A stretch of 64,000 nucleotides of DNA, taken from the NCBI RefSeq assembly GCF_022201045.2, contig NC_068557.1, positions 372,001 to 436,000 on the forward strand, read 5' to 3'. The notes below the pieces were generated by a model. It was not told the DNA's origin, ran no database searches, and saw only the letters and a list, made by a program, of their open reading frames with translations. The number at the start of each line of letters is the position of its first letter. The stretch's first letter is position 1. Shown piece after piece: positions 34,163 through 45,174 of this stretch. The DNA comes from Citrus sinensis. Taxonomy: Eukaryota > Streptophyta > Magnoliopsida > Sapindales > Rutaceae. The translations under genes and the position numbers were made by a program.

Positions 34163-36739
34163 TTGATTCAAAATGAAGATTTTACTGTTGATAGAATAAG
34201 AGCTGAGGCATTGAAGATAACCAGTGTACATGGGTTAGATGAAGCTGGAAAAATCCTATTAAATGTGATGAATCTAGAGAACAAAGTGAAAATTGTGTTA
34301 GATTATGATCTTGGGTTAAAATGCTTAACTGGGATACATAATTTGATGGGTTTAACTACATTTGAAGTTGATGTCATTCCAGTTTTATGCCCTCAATATC
34401 CAGATTCTTTGTTAATACATTCATTGTTGTTTAACCTAGGAATACAGCTGCCTTCAGAAGTTATAAACACATTGAATGATCATTTTACTAGAGTAGATTT
34501 GGAGAGAGGCACACCAAAAGTTAGCCATTCAATTACAGATGAAGATGAATTATTATCGAACCGATCAGATAAAAGAATTCATAGTGATGATGATGAGGAT
34601 GAGGATGAGGAAGTTGCTGTACAGCCACCACCTGCTGAAGATGATTTACTATCGGATTGGTCAGATAAAGAGATTAACAATGATGATGATGGTGGTGAAC
34701 CATGTGTTAGGTACACGAATGATGTTGAGCCTGTTGAGGATAGCGATGACAATGAGGGCAGTGATAGTGATGCTGATGTATTACTGGATGATGATACCAG
34801 GGAAGTCGAAATGGTTGTTAACTCTTCAGATGAAGACAAAAATGCTGGCAGTGTGCAGTTTAGAGATTATTTAGAGAAACATGAGTATAAATTAGATGCT
34901 GATGGGATTCATAAGCTGAGAATGAGTGATGTGTTCAGAGATGTGGGTCATTTTAGAGAAGTGTTGCATGAGATGATGGTTAGGAAAGGGTTTAATATTA
35001 ACATAAAATATAGTGAACCAAGGAGATATTATGCAACTTGTAAGGAGCCTGGTTGTCCATGGTTTGTCAATGGTGGAAGATTGAATGACAGAAATGGTTT
35101 TTGGTTGCGAGGGTATCACAAAAAGCATGAGTGCAGGTTTACGAAGCAATCTGTGAAAGTGACCTCCACATGGATTGCTGAAATGATTAAAGAACATGTT
35201 GCTATTGATCTTAATGTCAAGATATCTATTCTCAAGACTTATATGCAGGAAAAATTCAGATTGAAGATTGAGAAGCTGACAATGTATAGGGCTAGAGAAA
35301 GAGTAAGGATTCTGGTGTATGGTGATCAATCTAAGGGCTATCAGAAGTTGTTTCAATATGCTGCAGCTATTCATCAGGCTAATCCAGGAGCTATGTGCAA
35401 AGTGCTTTGTGATACAGTCAGTTATCCTGAAAAATGTCTATTTTAGAGAATCTTTGTTACTTTTCCAACACAAAGAAATGCTTTCCTAAATGGTTGCAAA
35501 CCGTTTATTAGAATAGATGGATGCCACTTGAAGGGGAAATATAGTGGAGTGTTGTTGGCTGCTGTTGCTGCAGATGCTAACAAAGGGATTGTCTCATTAG
35601 CATTATCTATATGCGAGATTGAGAATACCGAAACATGGAGTTGGTTTCTTGAACATTTACACAATTATTTCGATGATGGAAGACATGTAACATTCATTAA
35701 TGATAGGCAAAAGGGGCTATTGAATGCAATCCCAAACACATTGCCTTTTGCCTATCACATGGCATGTTGTAGGCATGTGTGTGCTAACTTTGCCAGAGAC
35801 CATGCTGGTGCCAAATTGCGAAATCTTTTCTGGAGGGCAGCTAAGAGCAGCAACAAGCATGATTTTGATGAGGCAATGGCACTGATCAAAGATGAAAAGA
35901 TAGAAGCTTATAATTGGTTGGAAAGAGAACTGCAGGGGTACACTTGGTCTATGCATGCATATGACAAAAACTGTAAGGTAGAGAGAACTGGCAATAATGC
36001 GTCTGAATGCTTCAATAGTTGGATTTTGCCTTATAGAGATAGGCCTGCTTTGTCAATGCTTGAGGAGATTAGATGCAGACTTATCAAGAGATTTACAAAG
36101 AGAAGAAATAAGGCAAATAGTTGGCCAAAAACTATTGCTCCCAGAATTTACAAAGAGCTGGATAAAACATACAAAAAATGAGAGAAAATGACTGTGCATC
36201 CTTCAGGAGACTTAAATTTTCAGGTAATTGATAAAGCTTATTATCCAGCTAGAAGGTTTATAGTAAAATTAGAAGACAAGACCTGTGATTGTGGGTATTG
36301 GGAAATTGCTGACTTACCCTGCTCTCATGCCATGGCTAGCATAGGTTATGCAAGACATGAAACTGAGGAGTACATTCCTTTTTGCTTCACGAAGCAGGCT
36401 TATATTAATACTTACTCAGTTATGTTTAGTCTCATTCCTGATGAGCATACATGGGAGCGTGGTGAAAGGCCATTGATTGATCCCCCAATTGTGCAGAAAA
36501 AAATTAGAAGGCCAAAGAAATGTAGGAAGAGGGCAGCTACTGAACCTAAAAAACGCAGCAGGAAATTTTTTGTCAATTGCTCGGTTTGTGGTGGCTCAAA
36601 CCACAATATAAGATCTTGTCCATTGAGAAATACAACGATGACAAACAGTGTACCAAGTGGTCCAGGTGAGGGCTCCAGTGCTGGATCAAAGAAATGGAAA
36701 AGTGCAAGTACTGCTGGAACAAACAAAATAAAAGGTTGA
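34163..36739 (+). pseudogene. MURA-type MULE transposase, two in-frame stops
   Basis: One reading frame runs through 34163-36739 apart from TAG at 35444 and TGA at 36179, each one base from a sense codon that fits the family. An Asp/Glu-rich N-terminal region (residues about 120-230) precedes a MuDR zinc-binding domain (CKEPGCPW..HKKHEC, about 240-330). The MULE DDE domain follows: Asp in RIDGCHLKG, Asp in INDRQKG, the C..H motif CCRHVC and Glu in NNASECFNSW. Then come a SWIM zinc finger (CDCGYW..LPCSHA) and a CCHC knuckle (CSVCGGSNHNIRSCP), the full order of autonomous plant MULEs. The stops make this copy inactive unless read through. The C-terminus continues into the repeated exons at 36665-37228. 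Confidence 0.88.
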
Positions 36740-37228
36740 ATTTGGTTGAATTTCCCTTCTTGTATTTCATAGTTCATAACTGCATGTATAGAAGCTTAAT
36801 TTATTTTTAATTTGGTAATGTAGGAAGGGCTGTAGGTGTCAGCTTATCCCGAGGTGAGGGCTCCAGTGCTGGATCAAAGAAAAGGAAAAGTGCAAGTATT
36901 GCTGGAACAAACAAAATAAAAGGTTGAATTTGGTTGAATTTCTCTTCTTGTATTTCATAGTTCAATAACTGCATTTATAGAAGCTTAATTTATTTTTAAT
37001 TTTGTAATGTAGGAAGGTATGTAGGTGTCAGCTTATCCACAGGTGAGGGCTCCAATGCTGGATCAAAGAAAAGGAAAACTGGAAGTACTGCTGGACCAAA
37101 TAGAAAAAAGGTTGAACTTGGTTGAATTTCTTTTCTTGTATTTCATAGTTCATAACTGCATATATAGAAGTTTAATTTAATTTAAATTTTGTAATGTAGG
37201 AAGGGTTGTAGGTGTCAGCTTATCCCAA
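36665..37228 (+). repeat. tandem triplication of the transposase terminal exon
   Basis: Three copies of a unit of about 188 bases begin at 36665, 36853 and 37042; a partial fourth supplies the last exon near 37205. Each unit holds an exon of 99 bases flanked by AAAG|GTTGAA and TAATGTAG|GA, in phase 1 at both ends, so adding copies keeps the frame. The exon codes for a basic Ser/Gly-rich segment (GEGS.AGSKKRK). The second and third copies change W to R in SKKWK/SKKRK. The donor GTTGAA is weak, so the splicing is inferred. Confidence 0.75.
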
Positions 37229-37369
37229 GTCAACCAATCTCAAAATCCTTCACAAGCTTCAGTCGTATCAGGTGCTTTGTAATGAGTTCGATGCTCAATT
37301 TCAGTTTCCTTAAACTATGTTGTTTATCTTATTTCAACTGAACTTAATTATGCTCTTGCATGAGCCAAA

Positions 37370-37570
37370 CCAGATTTTTTGAATGTGTTTTATTTGTTGG
37401 AACATGTATTAGAAGAGATTCTAATTTGTCATTTCAATATTTTGGATGTCTCTACTGGATTATTACTATTGAAGATACATTATTTATTGGATGTGTTTTG
37501 TTGAAGATATATTTTATTTATTGGATGTGTTCTGTTAAAGAAAATTTATTTCGTGGATGTGTTTTGTTTA
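37370..37570. repeat. short degenerate tandem repeats after the transposase
   Basis: Variants of TTGGATGTGTTTTGTT occur about four times in 37430-37570, in the 3' region between the two convergent MULE genes. There is no coding role. Confidence 0.6.
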
Positions 37571-37779
37571 GATAATGGCTGTTTTAATTGGATTTTACCG
37601 TCCAATTCCAGATTATTATTGATTACTTTCTCATGAACACAGTTACAAATACACATACTAGCACAATTAGAATATATTTAAGCTTTCCCTCAATGATTTT
37701 CAACCTCTTTTTTATTTTCACAACCTCGTCAGCCAACTTTGAGTTTTGCTCGTATGACTGTTGTGCAAATTTTAATGTA

Positions 37780-39089
37780 CTCGCAAGCGCACGAATCTAT
37801 TATAGTATAAATCAATGGTGACGAGTGTCGATCCCACGAGGAGGTGGATTTTAATTGTGTAGAATTAATTTTGTGAATGGGTGATTGGATTTGTGGTGGA
37901 AATGATTTGGAATATGCTACAACTTAAATTAAAATGGCGAGAATAAATTCTAAAATTGGTATTGAAATGGCGAGAAGAAATTGAAGAGAATTCTATTGAA
38001 ATAACGTACTTGGGTATCTGGATCCGTATCAACATGCATCATGGGCTAAATAATACGTATTAATGCCAATTAAATCATGAGGGGGGAATCCACACCTCAT
38101 GAACCACGCTCTAATCAATATGGTGCTAAGGGCTTATCGTGCCAAATAATAATAACCTTATACTAGAGAGCCGGTGTAACCAAGGCGGTATCTAGACAAG
38201 ACTATTATTATTTGTCGACGAGAAGTCAAAACATCCACAAAAATTAGAGGGGAAGAGAAAATAAATTTACCAAATTAAGCCCATGACACATGTTGAGACT
38301 TCACCTTCAACCCAAGCTTGAAAGAAAATTAGCCACTCATAATTGAACTAGGGGCAAAATAGAAATTTATTAAAATACGAAGAAAATACAAGATGGAGAG
38401 GGAATTACAGAAAATGGATCCCAAAAATGGATTTAGAGATATCAAATTAGGGGGGGGAGGCCCCCTTTTTATAGATACATGGAGTAAATCATGGCCATCG
38501 GATTAAAAACAGTTTGGACGCTCAGGATTGCGCCACGTCATCAGTCAACAGTCCACGGTTTGACCACGCGGATGAACAGTAACACGGTTTGACCCGACTT
38601 TGAACAGTAACGCGGTTTGACCCGGATGAACAGTAACGCGGTTTGGTTGAAAATAATCCTGTGTGATGCATGCACCGTACACGAGATTTTTCGTCCACTG
38701 ATATGCTGCCACGTCACCATCAACAGTACATAAGAATTTTAGCCCAACAGGATCGTGACACCTCATCAGTCAATGCCACATCATCGGTCAATGCCACGTC
38801 ATCGATCCGTCTATGTGAACAGTGTCGTGAACAGTAACGTAGACAGTACCGTATACGTGAATAGTACCGTACATGTGAATAGTGCCATTTTTCCTTTTAT
38901 GCTCCTCCTAAGGTTTTCGACCGTCCTGAGTTCAAAAGTGATGTCCGTTTTGCCGTCTGATCTCTCCTTTATTGTGAAATGACTATAATGCCCCTAAAAT
39001 ACATAAAATACTTAATTAAAATAAAACACATGCAATTAAATCACAAGAAGGTTAAATATATAAAAGTAAGGGTTGTTAGTAAGACTTAA
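37780..39089. mobile_element. unclassified 1.3-kb dispersed repeat nested in the MULE
   Basis: It is flanked by a 6-base direct repeat AATGTA (37774-37779 and 39090-39095). It starts CTCGCAAGCGCACGAATC and contains GATCCCACGAGGA, a block I associate with non-coding plant retroelement-like repeats. No pol or gag is present, and canonical TG..CA ends are not seen. It may be a solo terminal repeat or another non-autonomous element; the family is undetermined. It is younger than the MULE insertion or arrived with it. Confidence 0.5.
38560..38890. repeat. three short tandem arrays inside the nested repeat
   Basis: Successive arrays are built on GAACAGTAACgCGGTTTGAC (38573-38645), GTCAATGCCACrTCATCG (38760-38808) and GTGAACAGTAcCGTA-like units (38815-38885). 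All share the core 'gaacagta'. They are non-coding. Confidence 0.7.
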
Positions 39090-39419
39090 AATGTAAAATG
39101 ACGGTTTTCTCCTTTATAAATATGCATTTTCTAACACTCAACAATGACATCTCCTCATTAGTATTAGGATATATGAGAGATTCAGTAGTGAGCCATTCCC
39201 AAAAATCACAATGCTTCACTCCACAATGCTTCCACTTGCATGACCAAGACATTGCATTAGGATTTTGCAATGTAGTTGACACCATAGCCACTGCCTGCAC
39301 GCCACACTTGCAATATTTTGGCTGGCATTTCACTTTTTTGTATCTTTTGAATTCATTGACAGCAGAACTTGATGCTTCACTAGAGGCCATTTTCAAATGA
39401 GAGTATTTTTTATTGTATT

Positions 39420-39600
39420 TGAAGTGAATGTTAAGAGTGTGGTGAAAGAGAGTAGGGGTGTGCTGCTGGTTTTTGGTTATAAAGGGATAGCAAATTTTTT
39501 GTTTGTTACAATGTAATGCACGGTTGATTTTTGGTTATAAAGGGGTGGCGAAGTTTTTGGTTGTTGCAAGGAAATGTGTTGCTGATATAGCTCATTATAT
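39420..39600. repeat. direct repeat near the right MULE end
   Basis: TTTTTGGTTATAAAGGG occurs twice (39470 and 39529) with about 50 bases of related sequence after each. It is probably the promoter region of the minus-strand GRF gene. Confidence 0.6.
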
Positions 39601-39869
39601 AGCCAAAAAATACAACTGTTATTGTCTCTAACGGATCTATTTTTCTTTGCTTGGTTTGTGGGGTATTTATGTCTTTTTGCGTTTTTTTTTAGTTTTAAGG
39701 GCATATTTGTCATTTCGCAACAATTCTGTTAGTTTGCAAACGGTGGCTAACGGAATAGTGGTGGGTAGATATATTTTGGTATTTTTGGGTGGATGAGTGA
39801 TACACCTTGAAAGTGTTGTAATATGTTTGATAAAAGTGCATCTTTAGGGTACACGAATGATAATTTTCC

Positions 39870-39878
39870 TAAATTTTA
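39870..39878. repeat. right 9-bp target duplication of the MULE
   Basis: TAAATTTTA directly follows the right terminal inverted repeat and is identical to 33328-33336. Confidence 0.92.
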
Positions 39879-40045
39879 TTCAACATTATGACCAATGTAA
39901 ACTTATATACGACTATTTTTTAAGACACAATATTTTTTAAAATAAAATTTATCAGTTTTTAAATTGATTTTGCTCACGGCAGATTATTTCAACGCTATAA
40001 GTAATAGCAATTATTTTAAAAGTTACAGTATTACCAATGCTAAAC

Positions 40046-42499
40046 TTAGCGAAGAGCATGATTGTAGTCATGATAATGAAAGGTTTTGTAGACAAAGTGA
40101 GACAACCATTTTGAAGCTGCAAAGCAGATTACTGCAAATGACACGATCGTAGCTCTTGTAGCCATTGACATGGCGTTCTGCTTGGTTGCAGCAACAATCC
40201 CAACTGAAACAACAGAGACGACTTGCAGTATGACCTCAAGTGCATTGAGACTCTTGTGTGCAGCATTGCAACTTTTGCAGTTCACCACATGAGACCAGTA
40301 CCTGAAAATTTGAATAAAGTTCCTTTAATTAAGCACAAGATCTTACGTTTTAATGGGGTCACAGCAAACTTTATATTGTTCCCGTTTTCAAGGCATTGCA
40401 TAAGAATTTTGGCAAAAACACAAGAGAAAATGTTTCCCAAGCCTGAAGAAATAAATAATGCTTCTTTTAAAAATCCATAAATCCCTGCTCTTTCTTCAAA
40501 ACCAAGAACTACAGGGCGTTAAGGGATTCAAGTTTATTGAAGTGAAGCCCAAATACCTGTCCATGAGCTGTTCTCTTGGCAGTGTTGGTGGAAGAGTTGC
40601 ATCGAATTTTCCTCCCCAATTGAATTGGCCACCGGAATATTTTTTTAACCACATCCTGAAACCAACTACCAGGTTATCGGATTTTGTTGGCACAAAACAA
40701 GCTTTCTGCCAATTAGCAGGGCCAACAGCCATTATCTTTCGCTCCTGCAGGGAGAAACCAAAGTCAGGTAACAATATGTTGCAGAGAATTTTATTCGCGG
40801 CTAGAAACAACGGAGAAGCTATTCATTTCTTTTATCGTAGGAAAGTAGTATTTAAATCAACAAAGTGTTATTTTAATCAACACTTTCTATTGAGAAGAAA
40901 AACAAAAATATGCTTTTCGGATGGTGTCACAATCAATCTAGTAAAATGAAATGGTTGACGAGTCTAATATCTGAGTTTGAGGCCTAGACTGGAGGAGCAG
41001 GGGTTGTTTGATTTTTTTTTTCTCAGTTTGAATCTTAATTGTTTTATGATATTTACTGTCTTTTTTTTATTACTTATATCTAATTATAAGATGTTTAGAT
41101 CTAAATACAAAAAGTTAAATACTACAACTTTTATCTAAATTGTAAAATATTTAAATGTAATTTTAATATTCTCTCTCGTTAATATTCATATTAAATAAAT
41201 TTATTCCCTATCATATAAATAATTTTATTATTTTTTATTTACCTTTTTTTGGTTATATACATGTATTCAACTATATATATATATATATTGTGAATTAGAA
41301 TTTTGAACATAATCGAACTTTAGATGAGTGTGTTTTATAATAGACCTATCCAGGGGCGGATCTAGCATGTGACTAGTGGGGGCTTGAGCCCCCACTGGCA
41401 AAATAAAAAATTAAAATTAAAAAAGAAAAATATTTTAGTTTTTTAATTAACCCCCATAAAAAATTTATTAAAATAATCACTATAAATTATAAATCTCCAT
41501 AAAATTTAAATTTGAACTTTTAAGAATTATAAAAACTTATAGTTTAATTAAAAATAATGATAGTCCACCACTCAAAATATTTTCAATTCTAAAAAATAGG
41601 ATTAATTCTTCCAGTCTCTATAATAATACTAGAGCGAACATTTTCAGTAATGAAACTCATGAAAAATCATTTTTGGAATCATATGGGATAAATGATAGCT
41701 TGATTGTTTATATACGAAACAATAAATTTAATAATATTGATAATGAGTCAATTGTATAACATTTTTAAAATATAAAAATGCGCAGAGAATAATTATAAAT
41801 GTACTAGCAAATATTTTATATATTTAAAATTTTAATTTTTCATATTTTATTATTATCTAATTTAGCCCCCGGTAAATTATTTTTTTAAATCCGCCACTGG
41901 ACCTATCTCTTGGTATTTATATTTGCCATTTTTATAATAGATTTTGAATTTTATTTAATACATTAAATTTAATTCAAATGATTAAACAATCTTTAATTGA
42001 CATATGTAATTAAAAAAATCAATATAATATACTAAAAATAACAACATAAGTATCATATATTGTGTGTTAGATACATATTTTATTTTTCGTGCTCTGTTAA
42101 GGAAAACATTATTAAATTTTTTTTACTAATCAAATAATTTATTTACAACTTGTCATGTGTTTAATAAAAAAAAATATAAGTATTGTTAATATTTATGATG
42201 TTATATATTTCAAAATATCATATTTTATTTATTTATTTATTTATTGAACTGGGGCTCTAAAAAGAGCTAAAGAAGAACAGAACGGGGGTGAGAAACCCCG
42301 TAAAAGTTATGAAGCAAAAGAGACCTAACACCTAGAGGTGGGGCAGTGTACACAAGAAGGCCAAAAGGAAGAGAAAAAGTGAGGTTCGCCATATAATCTA
42401 CAACGAAATTGGCTTCTCTATAGATATAGAAGATGTCATTTTTTTTTTTAATAACACTTATATTCATATATCAAAATAAGAAAAATAAACATGTTATTC

Positions 42500-42560
<61 letters not shown>

Positions 42561-44703
42561 TTCACTCATTGAAATTTCAGACAAAATAAATAAATGCTAC
42601 CTAGCACTCCAATTTAACGCCAATCCACCCGGCATGTTCCAAAAACTTTAGATTAAAATTATTTTAGCATACAGAGATAGGAATCACCTCAACGTGAAGC
42701 AGGCATAAATCTGAATCCAGAATTAGGTTCTGTCCAATATGAAATATCCACCGCGGAACAACTTTGTCTATCCAAATCTGGAAGTTTCTTGGGAAGGCCC
42801 AGATTACTCTGCTGTTACCCGGACTTACTGGAGCACAAATAAAAATCATAGCTACTCTTCGTTGCTTCAGCTTCTGCACCGATCGAAATTTATATGGACA
42901 AACAATGCGGGAGCAACATAGAATAGGGGGTGAAAAGAGTGCAAAATTCTATCCGTCAGCTGAGCATTACGAAACATATTGACTCTTACCTCTTCGGCTC
43001 CTCCCGATGATGCAGATCCATTTTCCTGATTCTCCAGAAGATCAAAATAAACAACAAAGACACAAGGTGCCAAAAATTTGGCACTTTCCGAATCCTGCTT
43101 TGCAATGAAACCATTTATGTCTATTTTCTCGAAACTTATTTTGATTGGTCTTCCCCCTTCTCTATCGAGCATCACTGTAAAGAAAATTTAGCATTAGCTA
43201 ATGGGTTTTATTAATATAGTTGACGTAAACGTAAAACAAGGTTTATCCAGGAATTTATCAACCTTTGGGTTTCCTCGTACGCATCATTCCGTAATGTGCA
43301 TATGTAAGATGAGCAGGATCCATAAGATTTTCCATTAGGACCTCATATCTGAAAATGCAATTTACTTACACTTAGAAAAAGCTGTTAACTTGCATTTACC
43401 CGGCTGTCATTACACTTGAGTTCAACTAGTTTTCTTAATGATTGTTGCCAAATATCAATATGGTACAAATTCAAACTGGAATTTCAAATTAAAAATGGAA
43501 AACCGGATCACTGCATACCCATAAGGAACATCCCTGCTTCCAAACATTTTTGTAAATGACGGGTCATCGAGTTCCGGGATGTGAGGAGGTTTCTTAGTCT
43601 TGATAATATCCTTGCACTGAGGAGCAATATCTGGCCAAAACCATAGGATGCCATTCTGTACGGCACTTGGATAAACAGCTGCACATGCTTTCTTGGATGT
43701 GTGGACCTGCGTATTTTGATAAATAAGTCAGTAAAAATTAAAGCAATCAGCCACCCAGCAAAGTAGAATTCTTAACAACTTCTGCATGCAAGAACGAAAA
43801 TCAATACTAGATTGCAGAAAAATCACTACAAAATTTTATCAAGCAGGAAATGGAATCATAACTCATGTATTCTGCTTATCTTTCGTTGTTTCCTCACAAT
43901 CAAACTGAAGACGAGAGGTGTGGTGGCTTTATCAAACATTAAATTAGCTACAGTTCTTTCAGAATTAAACGTATCCCATTGGAATTAGGCCCTTGACCTA
44001 TTTTATTACTTCCAGTCTTTTAGTCCTTCAGGGAATCTAATTAGACCAAAATATAGCAAGGAAGTAGCATCTCACTCTAGACGTAATCAAGAAAACCGCA
44101 AAAGCATACATAGCAGCATAAAAAATAATAAAACATATGAATGTGATGCAAAAGTGAAGCAATCGATGTTACCGGGGGGCCGTCTGGGGGAGCCTGAGGG
44201 ATAAATTTACAGTCACCCGAGCCACTGAAGCACCAGCCATGATACGGACACTGAAGCCGTCCCCATTGATCAATTCTTCCTTCTGACAAAGGAGCCAATC
44301 TGTGAGGACAAGCATCGGCAAAGACTCTCCATTCATTCTCATTCCTGTCCCACCAAACCACGACATCAAGCCCCAACACTTTCTTTGCATGGGGGACTCT
44401 CTTGTCCAAATCACACACCGGCATCAATGGATACCACTGTGAGAACCAATCAAATTTTTCCTCTTGTGAGTTAGTTTCAGGCTCTGTCTCTGGTGGGTCT
44501 GTGGCTTCAGTTGAAACTTGAGATGATGGTGATAAGGTGGTGAAGAGTTTGGATGGTTTTGATGAGAAAGATGATAAAGTGGATAGTGGACTGAAGTGGA
44601 AGCTTAAGAGCTTGGGCTTAGCAGTGAAGTGGGTTCTGTTGTACTTAAGTTTTAATGGAGTGTTATAAAATGGTGAAACTGAGGAGAGTAAGAGAGCTTC
44701 CAT
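40046..44703 (-). CDS. PTC52: PTC52-like Rieske oxygenase, copy A
   Basis: Seven exons on the minus strand (44703-44173, 43706-43519, 43348-43263, 43174-42990, 42873-42688, 40744-40557, 40301-40046) join in frame to 539 aa. The order is a Ser/Thr-rich chloroplast transit peptide (about 1-85), a Rieske [2Fe-2S] motif CPH..CPYH, a mononuclear iron site [12 protein letters not shown], a C-terminal CxxC (NCKSCNAAH) and two hydrophobic helices before [11 protein letters not shown]. This is the TIC55/PAO/CAO family, and the CxxC plus end sequence match PTC52 (TIC55-IV), an inner-envelope oxygenase linked to protochlorophyllide and PORA import. An in-frame ATG at 44745 exists, but the start at 44703 fits the family better. 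Intron 5 is 1.9 kb owing to hAT and LINE insertions. It looks functional. Confidence 0.92.
41351..41899 (+). mobile_element. hAT transposon fragment in intron 5 of PTC52 copy A
   Basis: The ends CAGGGGCGGAT and ATCCGCCACTG are inverted repeats with one mismatch. A perfect 8-bp target duplication GACCTATC flanks it (41343-41350 and 41900-41907). Inside, about 41630-41740 still reads as the C-terminal hAT dimerisation domain ([12 protein letters not shown]), followed by stops. It is therefore an internally deleted, non-autonomous 549-bp derivative. Intron 5 of copy B lacks it, so it inserted after the gene duplication. Confidence 0.9.
42228..42445 (-). mobile_element. 3' fragment of a LINE in intron 5 of PTC52 copy A
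   Basis: On the minus strand 42467-42267 codes for an RNase H-like end typical of plant LINE reverse transcriptases ([14 protein letters not shown], later [14 protein letters not shown]). It is followed by a 3' tail of TAAA-type repeats (plus strand TTTATTTATTTA at about 42224-42245). It is a 5'-truncated insertion of about 0.2 kb, also absent from copy B. Confidence 0.7.
42499..42556. repeat. TA/GA compound microsatellite
   Basis: About thirteen TA units are followed by about fifteen GA units in intron 5 of PTC52 copy A. It is probably highly polymorphic. Confidence 0.93.
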
Positions 44704-45174
44704 GGCTGCATGCAACACCTTACTCTGCACAAAAATCGAGATCAAGCAAGGTTAGAACTCGAGATAATTATAGCTAATTGCGAATGAACGTGCGCCACAT
44801 GAGTCATGATCAGTGGACTCTGACCGTGACGCTGAAAAGTCCAACATAAATTAATGCGTCTCTTATGTTTGTGTCTTTCATTTCATTTCCTTGTAGTTGA
44901 ATCAGTCAACATTTGTTGAGTCCAACTGAATAAGTCAGGAGTCGTTGAGTGATTTAATAGCGCTATACAAGTAGTGTGAATGGATGCCACAAAATTATTC
45001 AATAGCTAAGCCGTTTTATTTGACTGCTACGGGGGCCAAGGCTCCTCACTATGCTAAACAGCCTCCGTAGATTATCTGCCATCGAAAATTCGCCGGAAAA
45101 AAAGAGCACGTCCCCTCAATACCAGATTCAATTTTTATTTGTTCATGTATGAGGATAATGAGATGAGTTGGCTA

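Larger units (their letters stand above)
37623..39396 (-). pseudogene. MULE-borne GRF zinc finger gene, interrupted
   Basis: The N-terminal part (39396-about 39090) codes for a GRF-type zinc finger (CKCG..SWSCKWKHCGVKHCDFWEW), a small ssDNA/RNA-binding module. About 1.3 kb further on, the minus strand at 37773-37623 codes for a coiled-coil segment (LADEVVKIKKRLKIIEGKL) followed by a hydrophobic tail, YILIVLVCVFVTVFM, and a stop; this is the C-terminal layout common in plant GRF proteins. The repeat at 37780-39089 separates the two. The gene converges on the transposase within the same terminal repeats, so it is element cargo or an accessory gene rather than a host gene. Whether an intron once lay at the break is unclear. 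Confidence 0.65.
33337..39869. mobile_element. Mutator-like DNA transposon (MULE), 6.5 kb
   Basis: Terminal inverted repeats of 136 bases (33337-33472 and 39734-39869) differ at only about seven positions, and the ends read GGGAAATTATC and GATAATTTTCC. A perfect 9-bp target duplication, TAAATTTTA, flanks it (33328-33336 and 39870-39878), as expected for Mutator. It carries a MURA-type transposase on the plus strand and, convergent to it, a GRF-zinc-finger gene. The intact ends and high repeat identity suggest a fairly recent insertion, but the transposase is broken and a 1.3-kb repeat is nested inside. It may still be mobilised in trans. Confidence 0.93.

Noticed and set aside
37780-39089. 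A full retroelement inside the MULE.
   Set aside because: No coding domains, no paired terminal repeats and no TG..CA ends; only an unclassified non-coding repeat can be supported.
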